NCBI GenBank assembly: GCA_945957185.1
Contig: CAMFKA010000095.1
Location: 1-7,826 of the forward strand
From: an uncultured Chlamydiaceae bacterium
GTDB taxonomy: Bacteria; Chlamydiota; Chlamydiia; Chlamydiales; Parachlamydiaceae
Direction of reading: 5' to 3'
Length of the DNA: 7,826 nucleotides
Position numbers and translations under genes: made by a program. Positions 1 through 7,440 of the stretch are shown here, in pieces. Each line of letters opens with the position of its first letter. The first letter of the stretch is position 1. Below the pieces are notes generated by a model. The model was not told the DNA's origin. It searched no databases and worked only from the letters and a program-made list of their open reading frames with translations.

Positions 1-1
1 C

Positions 2-1225
2 AATGATGTCGATCGTTCGGAAATTGTTTTTAAAAACTTTTTTCTCCATTTTCATCCTGTCAAATGCCATAAACACTCATTAGACCCCTTCTACACGCTC
101 GGTCTCGGAACCATCACGACAAGCCTCTTTTTAATATTGGTATTCACAGGGGTGGTGTTGATGTTTTTCTACATCCCCGCAGAAGACCGCGCCTACGATA
201 TCATGAAAGATTGGCAAGACACCACCCCTTTCGCAATGATGTACCGCAATATGCACCGCTGGGGAGCCCATATGATGGTGCTATTTGTCTTTCTCCACAT
301 GTCCCGTGTTTTTTACACGGCAGGGTATAAAGATACTCGTCGGTTCAATTGGGTGATCGGTGTGATACTCATGGTTCTTACACTGCTTCTTTCCTTCACG
401 GGATACCTTCTCCCTTGGGACCAATTGGCTTTCTGGGCGATCACTGTAGGCTCCAATATTGCCGGATATGTCCCCAACCTTCCCGGCTTCGAATACAACG
501 TCAACAGGGTCATGCTCCTTGCTTCCACTGAAGTGGGTCAAGATGCCCTTATCCGCTTTTACGTTCTTCATGTCGCCCTACTTCCACTGATTACCGGAAC
601 ACTCATCGGCGTCCATTTTTGGAGAATCCGAAAAGATGGAGGATTGTCCCGTCCGCCTGAAAGAATACGTCCCGATCCTCTTCGCGTGGTTCAACGCTCC
701 GATACGAAAGAGTCGTTTGCTCCGGGAGTAAAAAGAACTTACGGATTGATGGAGCTAGTGAGAGGGTCTTGTCCTACAGTGGACAAAGGACCCTACAACT
801 TTGTTTTCACATGGCCGCACTTGCTTCGTGCCGAACTCGTCGCGTTTATGTTCACCCTTGTCTTGATTTTGGCCTTATCGCTGATAGATGCTCCTTTAGA
901 GGAACCTGCTAACGCCTCTAAACCCCCTAACCCTTCTAAAGCTCCTTGGTACTTTTTGGGTCTTCAAGAGATGGTCGCTTACAATGCGTTTTGGGGTGGA
1001 GTAGGCATTCCCGGATTGATGGTGCTAGGCCTCGCTTCCATCCCTTATCTCGATAGAAATCCCCAGGGGATTGGCGTTTGGTTCCACCGCAGCCGCTACC
1101 TTGCCATTTTCTTGTGGACTGCATTCATGACATGGCAAGCGATTATGATTATTGTGGGTACTTACTTCCGTGGAGCCAACTGGGGTTGGGTCTTTCCTTG
1201 GACTGAAAACTTTGCAAGGCATTAG
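2..1225 (+). CDS. Cytochrome b, fused b6/subunit IV type (5'-partial)
   Basis: Membrane core of a cytochrome bc (b6f-like) complex that oxidises quinol and binds two b haems. The reading frame is open from the first bases of the window and no convincing start is present, so the N-terminus lies upstream; 407 residues are visible. Counting from position 2, the four haem b ligands are His85 and His99 (helix B, spacing 14) and His190 and His205 (helix D). The 15-residue helix D spacing is the b6 type. A polar linker (about 206-265) leads into a subunit IV-like half with about three more helices, including an APWYFLGLQE stretch at the Qo site and a C-terminal FRGANWGW motif. First visible gene of the operon, with an 11-bp gap to the next. 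A Rieske gene is expected upstream but is not seen. The Qo motif is APWY rather than PEWY, and the residue aligned with the haem c(n) cysteine of b6 is Thr. The family is certain; petB or qcrB naming is ambiguous. Confidence 0.93.
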   Translation, partial: NDVDRSEIVFKNFFLHFHPVKCHKHSLDPFYTLGLGTITTSLFLILVFTGVVLMFFYIPAEDRAYDIMKDWQDTTPFAMMYRNMHRWGAHMMVLFVFLHMSRVFYTAGYKDTRRFNWVIGVILMVLTLLLSFTGYLLPWDQLAFWAITVGSNIAGYVPNLPGFEYNVNRVMLLASTEVGQDALIRFYVLHVALLPLITGTLIGVHFWRIRKDGGLSRPPERIRPDPLRVVQRSDTKESFAPGVKRTYGLMELVRGSCPTVDKGPYNFVFTWPHLLRAELVAFMFTLVLILALSLIDAPLEEPANASKPPNPSKAPWYFLGLQEMVAYNAFWGGVGIPGLMVLGLASIPYLDRNPQGIGVWFHRSRYLAIFLWTAFMTWQAIMIIVGTYFRGANWGWVFPWTENFARH

Positions 1226-1230
1226 GGGGA
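1224..1230 (+). promoter_or_regulatory. Ribosome binding site of the multihaem cytochrome gene
   Basis: AGGGGGA overlaps the stop codon of cytochrome b and sits six bases before the ATG at 1237. It supports that start and suggests translation continuing from the upstream gene. Confidence 0.6.
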
Positions 1231-1236
1231 AGATTC

Positions 1237-4200
1237 ATGAGTCGCGGAGATTTTTATCAAGTTTCATTGATCGGCCTCGGTGTTGCAGCAACAGCATTGT
1301 TAGGGAGCTTTTTGTACCGGGAAGTGTTTCCGGAGTATAAAATATACCAAAACGATTACATCGCATTGGAGAAGTTTCGATCGTCCTACACAGGTGAGCC
1401 TCCACCTGAGTTCAAAACCGGCGTGAAGCAAATTGTTCTTCTGAGAGAAGACAAAGGCCCTCCGGTCATCGATCGGTGCACTTCCTGCCACGTTGCTCTG
1501 CAATATGAGCATTTTTCCCCTACAAAAGTGGCCGTAGGAAAAGATGGCAAACCCATCGTAGACGAAAAAGGAATTGCGCAGCAGATTGAAAATGAAAATT
1601 ATGTCTGGGCAAGGTTAGAGGCACGAATTTTAGAATTGCGAAAAGAGGGAAACAATTCTGAAGCAGACGATTTAGAATCTTTGAAGACCGCACACGTCGG
1701 TCACCACGTCTATGACGTGACAAAAGTTCTTCGTATGCACCCCTTAATTGGTACAGAAACACGTCCATTCGAATTCCATCCCATCGACGAATACGGCTGC
1801 GTCTCTTGCCATAATGGAAACGGTCGTGGATTGACAACTGAAAAGGCCCACGGACCTGTCTTTGACGGTCAATACGAAATTGAAGACATGGGGTACACCC
1901 CGGCATTCCTTGAACGCGATCCTAAAAACGATCCGACCTTCTCAAAAGTCTTCAACCATAAACCCGGACACGAACTCCTCTTTCAAACATCACCAATATT
2001 CGTCGGTGCCTTGTTGCAAGCCAAATGCGTGCAATGCCATCAGTCCAGCGTCGGTGTGTTAATGAACTCTATCGATGTGGTGAATTCCCCTGATCAGCCG
2101 CCGGCTCCAACTCCCCAATTAAATGCTGTTGATCTGCTGACTCGCAATTTCCATCGCGGGGAGCGTTTGTTTATTTCTCAGGCATGTTATGCGTGCCACA
2201 GGATTGCCGGAATGTCTAGAGGGGGCGTTGGTCCCGAATTAACACGCGAGGGGCTTTCCTACCCGTGGTTTGTTAAAGAATCGATTGTATGGCCGCAGGC
2301 GGACCTCAAAACATCGACGATGCCTAACTACCGTATGGATCACTATGAAGTGGAAGATCTTCTGACATTCCTATTGGCACAGACGGGAGAGAACAAAGCA
2401 GTATCACCTATTGCCTACAAAAGCGCCATCGCCGCTTGGGAGAATGGTCAGAAACTGCCTTGGGAAAAAGTTATTCCTCCTACAGAAATCGTAAACCTCA
2501 ACGATTCCATGACCATCTTTGCAACCGAAGGGTGCGCTGCTTGCCACCGCCTTCGCGGTTACGATTCTGATGTAGGCTTTGCCGTCGAGAAAGATAAAAA
2601 CGTCGATTTCAATACTCTTTATAAAGAGAAAGAGTGGTTCCGTAATCTTGTCCCAGAGACAATCACAGGATCAGAACTTGCCGCGGTCGTTGAAAAACAC
2701 GCCGATATGATCGATAAACGTATCGTACGTAACGTCCGCGAAGATGCCCTTCTCAATAGAATCAATGAAGCATTCCCTGATACTCTAGAGGCTTATTACT
2801 CCAATTTCCGCTTCGCTTCCCGAGTGAAAAATGATGCGGCTTGGAAAGAGCGTCTCCAGAAATTGATGATGGTCTATATCCAAGAGTATGGACTCGGCCG
2901 TTTGATAGGCCCACGCCCTAATTGGTCCGGCGTCTACCGCACCGATGAATGGCTTATGGAACACTTCAAAAATCCTTCGTCTCATGTGCCACGGTCAATT
3001 ATGCCCGTATTCCCCTTCGATGAAACAAAGTTTTATGCTCTCACCTACATGTTAGATGCTTTGGGAATCCGTAACCGCAATGCAGACCGTCAAGTTTGGA
3101 CCGAAAACGGCTTCAATCCTGAAGCTGCCTACCAGCTCTACTGCTCGCAATGCCACGGAGTTAACCTACAAGGAGATGGCCCTGTCGCCGAATGGATCTA
3201 CCCGATCCCTAAAAATCTTCTCAATAGCGACTTCCTTCATCAATTGACACGCGAGCGCGCCGTGCAATCGATTGCTCACGGCGTTCACGGAACACCGATG
3301 CCGCCGTGGGGAGAAGTGGGGCATGAAGATGGCAGACCGGTATTATCGCAAGAAGAGATATACGCCCTTGTGGACTGGCTCTATGCCGGACTTCCTGGTC
3401 GAGAAGTTCTACGCGACTCCACCGCGATCCCAAAATGGAAATACACTCCGCAAGATGTCGTTGCAGATTTGCAGAAAGAAGGCAATGAGCAACGTTTGTT
3501 AGGTGATTCCAAAGAGCTCTTTGATGTGAAAGCTGCCCCAGTTCTCGGAGTCGAGGAAAGAGGCTACTTTATCAAAAAGCAATACTACACCGAAGCGAAC
3601 TTGTTAGCAGGACAAGCGTTCTTTGAATTAAATTGCGCCGCCTGCCACGGACGTGACGCCGATGGCGCCGGATTACGTGCCAGCGCTATGGAAGAAGCAA
3701 AACCACGTATGTTAGTGAATTTTGACTGGATCAATAGCCGCGATGATTTGCGGTTGTTACGTTCCATAAAATACGGAGTTTCAGGTACTTCCATGACACC
3801 TTGGGGAGATCAAACCAACTCTCTTCAAAGGCTGCAGCTTGTCATGTACATCCGCTCGCTAACGGAAGATAAAAAAGAGCGTCGCATGGTCGATGATGCC
3901 ATCTACTCTACTTTTGATAGTTTAGATCAGCAGCTAGAAGAGCTTCGCGCTTCCGAATACGTTGAATTAGATAAAATTCAACGTGAATTAACAAACGTTC
4001 AAAACCGTAAGCGAGACCTATACTTAAAAGTGACGGACGGACAGCAGCCTTCGCAGGCTCTTCTTGATCTTGTTCAACAAGAAATTGCCCTTGTAGGAAA
4101 AATGAATGCCCTTACAGCAAAAGATCAACAACTTCTTGTATTAAAAGGATTGCTTAAGCAGGAACGCGAACTCTATTTGAATATGGGAGTAGCACTTTTG

Positions 4201-4560
4201 CAGCAGCATCCCGGAGAAGATGTTTTAAGCGAATATGCGAATTACATCGCCGCATTACAGCCGCGTGTTGTAGTTGAAAAGGGCAAAGCGTTAAAAGTTA
4301 AAGAGGGCGTGACCCCTGCAGCACAAGCCGTGTCCTCATGGCTGCAAACTTCCATTAAAACGATAGAAGGGCAAATCACGACAACTCAAGGGATGGTAGC
4401 TTCCGAAGAGAAAACTGCTCAATTATCTGTGTTGGAGCATAAGCTTCAAGCATTCAAAAATATCGAAAAGAAATGGGTTTCAACAGAGCAAGAGGGTGAT
4501 AAACTCCGCTCCGCACAAAGAGACCTGATTAACACCTATAACGCGAAGAATAAATCATGA
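1237..4560 (+). CDS. Heptahaem membrane-anchored cytochrome c with long charged C-terminal tail
   Basis: Electron-transfer protein of 1107 residues. One N-terminal helix (about 9-27), with Arg3 and Asp5 before it, anchors the protein; the rest should be periplasmic. There are seven CXXCH sites, with first Cys at 81, 188, 264, 317, 433, 636 and 800. The first three form an N-terminal module with no obvious Met ligand, probably bis-His. The last four look like class I cytochrome c domains with likely distal Met at 362, 589, 688 and 853. Domain 5 carries a roughly 150-residue insertion and ends in a CcoO-like GPxP...EW...NP...SIMP pattern. Domains 6 and 7 resemble each other and the two haem domains of CcoP. 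Residues about 886-1107 have no haem site, are rich in Lys, Glu, Gln and Leu, and look helical or coiled coil. It sits between cytochrome b and ccoN and overlaps ccoN by 4 bp, so it probably carries electrons from the bc module to the oxidase. I do not recognise a named family for the full length. Confidence 0.92.
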   Translation: MSRGDFYQVSLIGLGVAATALLGSFLYREVFPEYKIYQNDYIALEKFRSSYTGEPPPEFKTGVKQIVLLREDKGPPVIDRCTSCHVALQYEHFSPTKVAVGKDGKPIVDEKGIAQQIENENYVWARLEARILELRKEGNNSEADDLESLKTAHVGHHVYDVTKVLRMHPLIGTETRPFEFHPIDEYGCVSCHNGNGRGLTTEKAHGPVFDGQYEIEDMGYTPAFLERDPKNDPTFSKVFNHKPGHELLFQTSPIFVGALLQAKCVQCHQSSVGVLMNSIDVVNSPDQPPAPTPQLNAVDLLTRNFHRGERLFISQACYACHRIAGMSRGGVGPELTREGLSYPWFVKESIVWPQADLKTSTMPNYRMDHYEVEDLLTFLLAQTGENKAVSPIAYKSAIAAWENGQKLPWEKVIPPTEIVNLNDSMTIFATEGCAACHRLRGYDSDVGFAVEKDKNVDFNTLYKEKEWFRNLVPETITGSELAAVVEKHADMIDKRIVRNVREDALLNRINEAFPDTLEAYYSNFRFASRVKNDAAWKERLQKLMMVYIQEYGLGRLIGPRPNWSGVYRTDEWLMEHFKNPSSHVPRSIMPVFPFDETKFYALTYMLDALGIRNRNADRQVWTENGFNPEAAYQLYCSQCHGVNLQGDGPVAEWIYPIPKNLLNSDFLHQLTRERAVQSIAHGVHGTPMPPWGEVGHEDGRPVLSQEEIYALVDWLYAGLPGREVLRDSTAIPKWKYTPQDVVADLQKEGNEQRLLGDSKELFDVKAAPVLGVEERGYFIKKQYYTEANLLAGQAFFELNCAACHGRDADGAGLRASAMEEAKPRMLVNFDWINSRDDLRLLRSIKYGVSGTSMTPWGDQTNSLQRLQLVMYIRSLTEDKKERRMVDDAIYSTFDSLDQQLEELRASEYVELDKIQRELTNVQNRKRDLYLKVTDGQQPSQALLDLVQQEIALVGKMNALTAKDQQLLVLKGLLKQERELYLNMGVALLQQHPGEDVLSEYANYIAALQPRVVVEKGKALKVKEGVTPAAQAVSSWLQTSIKTIEGQITTTQGMVASEEKTAQLSVLEHKLQAFKNIEKKWVSTEQEGDKLRSAQRDLINTYNAKNKS

Positions 4561-6002
4561 GTACAGCCGTTTCCTCTCCATCCATTCCTTTTGACGATAC
4601 ACCCGTAAAGTGGATGGTATACCCCGCAGTGATCTTTATGGTCATCGGAATGCTTGTCGGAGTCTATATTTCTGTAAACGGATTCATCTACCCCGATTAT
4701 TTCCAAGGGGAGTACTTTCATTTTGGTCGTGTCCGTCCGGTCCATGTGGGACACGTAACCCTTCTATGGTTACTTTCAGCAAATGTGGGGTTGTTTTATT
4801 ATTTTGTTCCGCGCCTCTGCGGCGTCCCCCTGTGGAGCACAAAACTAGCTCTTTTCTCCACATTATTGTGGTGGCCATCTCTTATTATTGGAGTGTATTC
4901 TTTTCCGTGGGGGACAAATTTTGGATGGGAATACGCAGAACTTCCCACTTGGGTGGGGAGCTTTCCGGTCAAAGAGATCTTTCTGATTGCATGGATTTGC
5001 GTCCCTATCAACTTGTTGATGACAGTGGCAACGCGTAAGTACGAAAAAATGTACGTTTCCCTTTGGTATATGATGGGGACAATGTTGTGGACTAGTTTTA
5101 CCGTTATCGTAGGGCAATATTTGATCAATTACGTCCCGATGGGGATATCACGCGTCAACACTAACTTTTTCTACGTTCATAACCTTGTAGGACTTATTTT
5201 CACCCCGATGGGTTTAGCGCAGGCGTACTATTTCCTTCCCAAATTTGCAAATACCCCCATCTATAGCCATAGGCTATCTATGATCGGATTTTGGGCTATC
5301 GCCTTCGTCTACGCTTGGATCGGCGCTCACCACATCATCCACGGTCCTGTATCACAATGGCTGCAAACCACAGCGATCGTATTCTCCATTTGGCTGTTTA
5401 TCCCGGTATTTGCTGTAGTGACCAATATCTTTGGAACCCTGAAAAACAGATGGAGCGAATACCAAAATGTAGGGGTGCGTTTCATTTTGATGGGGACACT
5501 GTTTTATCTGCTCACTTGCATCCAGGGACCGCTAATGGCGCTGCGGAATGTCAACGAAATCACCTCCAAAAATGATTGGGTGATCGGTCACTCCCACATC
5601 TCCCTCTACGCAACATTCACATTTTTTGCGATCGCCGGAATCTACTACGTAGTCCCTTCCATTACCAAAAGACCGCTTTGGTCAAAAGCGTTGTCGGAAT
5701 GGCACTTTAATCTAAATCTTATCGGTAGCGTTCCTTTCATTCTCGCCCTCTGGATTGGAGGCTTTTGGCAGGGGATGCTGTGGGCGACATGGGCCGATGG
5801 CGCTAGCTACGCAGAGTTCCATAATCAATTGGTCAATTTGACTTTCCTCGATACCGTTGTCGAAATGCGTCCCTTTTGGTACATGAGATCTATTGGAGGG
5901 ATTATTATCACCATCGGGAACATCTTATTTCTAGTTAATATTTTCAATACTGTGATGCTAACACCTGAACAAGACACCAGCGATCAAAAGGTAACAACAT
6001 GA
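4557..6002 (+). CDS. ccoN: cbb3-type cytochrome c oxidase subunit I
   Basis: Catalytic subunit of a C-family haem-copper oxidase, which reduces O2 to water in the inner membrane. It has 481 residues, normal for CcoN, and is hydrophobic throughout, consistent with about 12 helices. Visible ligands, by comparison with characterised CcoN: His63 in RPVH and His347 for low-spin haem b; His208 (in YVHNLVG), His258 and His259 (in GAHH) for CuB; His345 in GHSH for high-spin haem b3. Tyr252, six residues before the HH pair, matches the cross-linked active-site tyrosine of CcoN. The Asn-Leu-Val-Gly after His208 matches CcoN (HNAVG) and lacks the glutamate found there in NorB, so a nitric oxide reductase is unlikely. 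The ATG overlaps the stop of the multihaem cytochrome gene (ATGA), and the upstream AAGAA is a weak ribosome site, pointing to translational coupling. The next gene follows with another ATGA overlap. Confidence 0.96.
   Translation: MSTAVSSPSIPFDDTPVKWMVYPAVIFMVIGMLVGVYISVNGFIYPDYFQGEYFHFGRVRPVHVGHVTLLWLLSANVGLFYYFVPRLCGVPLWSTKLALFSTLLWWPSLIIGVYSFPWGTNFGWEYAELPTWVGSFPVKEIFLIAWICVPINLLMTVATRKYEKMYVSLWYMMGTMLWTSFTVIVGQYLINYVPMGISRVNTNFFYVHNLVGLIFTPMGLAQAYYFLPKFANTPIYSHRLSMIGFWAIAFVYAWIGAHHIIHGPVSQWLQTTAIVFSIWLFIPVFAVVTNIFGTLKNRWSEYQNVGVRFILMGTLFYLLTCIQGPLMALRNVNEITSKNDWVIGHSHISLYATFTFFAIAGIYYVVPSITKRPLWSKALSEWHFNLNLIGSVPFILALWIGGFWQGMLWATWADGASYAEFHNQLVNLTFLDTVVEMRPFWYMRSIGGIIITIGNILFLVNIFNTVMLTPEQDTSDQKVTT
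5986..5991 (+). promoter_or_regulatory. Ribosome binding site of ccoO
   Basis: AAAAGG lies inside the last codons of ccoN, seven bases before the ATG at 5999. It supports the ATGA-overlap start for ccoO. Confidence 0.5.
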
Positions 6003-7267
6003 GTGAAGCTCCGAAAAACGCATTTTATAACATTGAAAAATCGGCAATCGTCACGTTCATCGGCATTGTCCTGCTTTTTTCCGGAGCCGTGGGAATCACC
6101 CTCATCGCCCCAAGCTACGTGGATCCGACGTGGACATCGCCAACAAGCCCCTATCAAGTGCAAATGTATGAGGTGTCGGACCCCAATCTCTACATCAGTA
6201 GCACCGAAACCGGCAGCGCCAACTTGCAATTCGTTTACCATCTAAAAAAGAACTACACTTTGCTGTCGTTTCAGGAATCTGATTCAGTGAAAATCCTTGC
6301 TCCCAAAGAGTTGGAGCAATTTGTAACCAAGTCGCATGAGCGTCCTTTAAAATTAACTTCCGAATTGCTGCTATTACGCATCCCTACCGGAGACTCTGCA
6401 AAAAAGGCTGATGAGTTGCGTTTGTCTTTGCAGAAAAATTGGGAGTTGGAGAATCAGGGGTGGGCTCAAGGGTTGATCCCAAAACCCGATTTTCAAGTCT
6501 TTGAATTGTATCGACCAACAGGTGACGAAGCGTTCTCTGTCGCGCCAAAGGATAGCATGTTCGAAAATTGGGTAGATCATGACTTTGTGATTTTGGATAA
6601 ATCGCCACAACAAAGCTACCACAAAGACCCGGGTGTCATTTTTATTTCTAACCCGATAGAGTACCGCGTCTCTGCATTTTTGAGAGGAGAGAAAAAAGGG
6701 TTTCGTTACGATGCAGCAGGAGAACCCGTCGCTAATTTGCAGCAGTTGGAAGGGTTGGAGCTAGGTTTTCGTTCACGAAAGGAACTGATCGAAATCGGAG
6801 AGCACATCTACGCCATCGAAGGGTGCTGGTATTGCCATACCGACCAAACCAGAACTTTAATCCAAGATGTTGTCTTAAATGGCTCGGATTCGTATCCCGC
6901 GCCTCCATCTTCTGCAAACGAATATATTTATCAAAAGATTACGTTCCCGGGTACAAAACGGAACGGTCCTGATATGTCGAGGGTAGGAGTTAAACGCCCC
7001 AGCCGCGATTGGCATAAGGGACACTTTTGGTCGCCCAAAACCGCTAGCGCCGGATCAATTATGCCTTCGTTTCAACACTTTTTTGATACCGATCCGCGAG
7101 GGACTCCGAAAAATGTCACCGGAATACCTAATTACCGCTTTGAAGCCATTTATCAGTATCTGATGACGAAGGGAACCAGGATCACTCCTCCGACACAAGC
7201 GTGGTGGTTAGGTAAGGATCCCATCAATACCAAAGCGATTATTGAAGGGAGAAAACAGCTCAAATGA
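5999..7267 (+). CDS. ccoO: cbb3-type oxidase monohaem subunit II with large N-terminal periplasmic insertion
   Basis: Monohaem cytochrome c subunit that passes electrons to CcoN. It has 422 residues against roughly 200-240 for typical CcoO. One helix at about 15-36 anchors it. The C-terminal domain (about 262-400) is recognisably CcoO: GEHIYAIEGC leads into CWYCH (Cys276, Cys279, His280), followed by KRNGPDMSRVG, RDWHKGH and the distal Met355 in SIMPSF, all in canonical order. Between them lie roughly 220 residues (about 38-260) absent from standard CcoO, soluble in character, without Cys or further haem sites, and not recognised. The family assignment rests on the C-terminal domain and on adjacency to ccoN. 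The reading frame is unbroken and the helix is at the N-terminus, so this looks like an insertion rather than a mis-called fusion. The end overlaps the next gene by 4 bp. Confidence 0.93.
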   Translation: MSEAPKNAFYNIEKSAIVTFIGIVLLFSGAVGITLIAPSYVDPTWTSPTSPYQVQMYEVSDPNLYISSTETGSANLQFVYHLKKNYTLLSFQESDSVKILAPKELEQFVTKSHERPLKLTSELLLLRIPTGDSAKKADELRLSLQKNWELENQGWAQGLIPKPDFQVFELYRPTGDEAFSVAPKDSMFENWVDHDFVILDKSPQQSYHKDPGVIFISNPIEYRVSAFLRGEKKGFRYDAAGEPVANLQQLEGLELGFRSRKELIEIGEHIYAIEGCWYCHTDQTRTLIQDVVLNGSDSYPAPPSSANEYIYQKITFPGTKRNGPDMSRVGVKRPSRDWHKGHFWSPKTASAGSIMPSFQHFFDTDPRGTPKNVTGIPNYRFEAIYQYLMTKGTRITPPTQAWWLGKDPINTKAIIEGRKQLK

Positions 7268-7440
7268 TGGATCCAAGTGGCATGGTGGGCAGTGTTCTCA
7301 GTTATGGAATGACCATTGCATTTGCCGGAAGCGCCTTTTTGATATTTATTTATTTGTGGAAAAGGGGATCCCTCGGAATCGATGAAGAGGCGTCCTTGGA
7401 AATGATGAAACAGCACGAGGAGAATTATGAGCGAAAATGA
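7264..7440 (+). CDS. Small single-helix protein, CcoQ/CcoS-like
   Basis: A 58-residue frame starting at an ATGA overlap with the ccoO stop, with AAGGGAG at 7245-7251 twelve bases upstream. A second ATG follows at once (7267) and another at 7282, so the exact start is uncertain. It has one hydrophobic segment at about residues 13-33 ending in LWKRG, then an acidic and charged cytoplasmic tail (Asp-Glu-Glu, Lys-Gln-His-Glu-Glu). Size, single helix, positive charges just after the helix and position after ccoO match CcoQ, the small assembly or stability subunit of cbb3 oxidases; CcoS is an alternative. The sequence is too short to assign by eye with certainty. That it is a real gene is supported by tight packing between ccoO and the next frame. 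Confidence 0.72.
   Translation: MMDPSGMVGSVLSYGMTIAFAGSAFLIFIYLWKRGSLGIDEEASLEMMKQHEENYERK
7417..7422 (+). promoter_or_regulatory. Ribosome binding site of the 93-residue protein
   Basis: GAGGAG lies within the 3' end of the 58-residue gene, four bases before the ATG at 7427. It is the best Shine-Dalgarno match among the overlapping genes and supports the 14-bp overlap start. Confidence 0.6.

Noticed and set aside
1520..1906. 128-residue antisense frame within the multihaem cytochrome gene
   Set aside because: The sense frame carries haem motifs on both sides and is unbroken; the antisense peptide is Arg-rich with no recognisable features.
4610..5038. 142-residue + strand frame inside ccoN
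   Set aside because: It lies wholly within the strongly supported ccoN frame, and its peptide is rich in Cys, Arg and Ser without any motif; a shadow frame.
4557..6002. Nitric oxide reductase NorB as an alternative to CcoN
   Set aside because: The residues after the first CuB histidine are Asn-Leu-Val-Gly as in CcoN, without the NorB glutamate; Tyr252 fits the CcoN cross-linked tyrosine, and ccoO follows directly.
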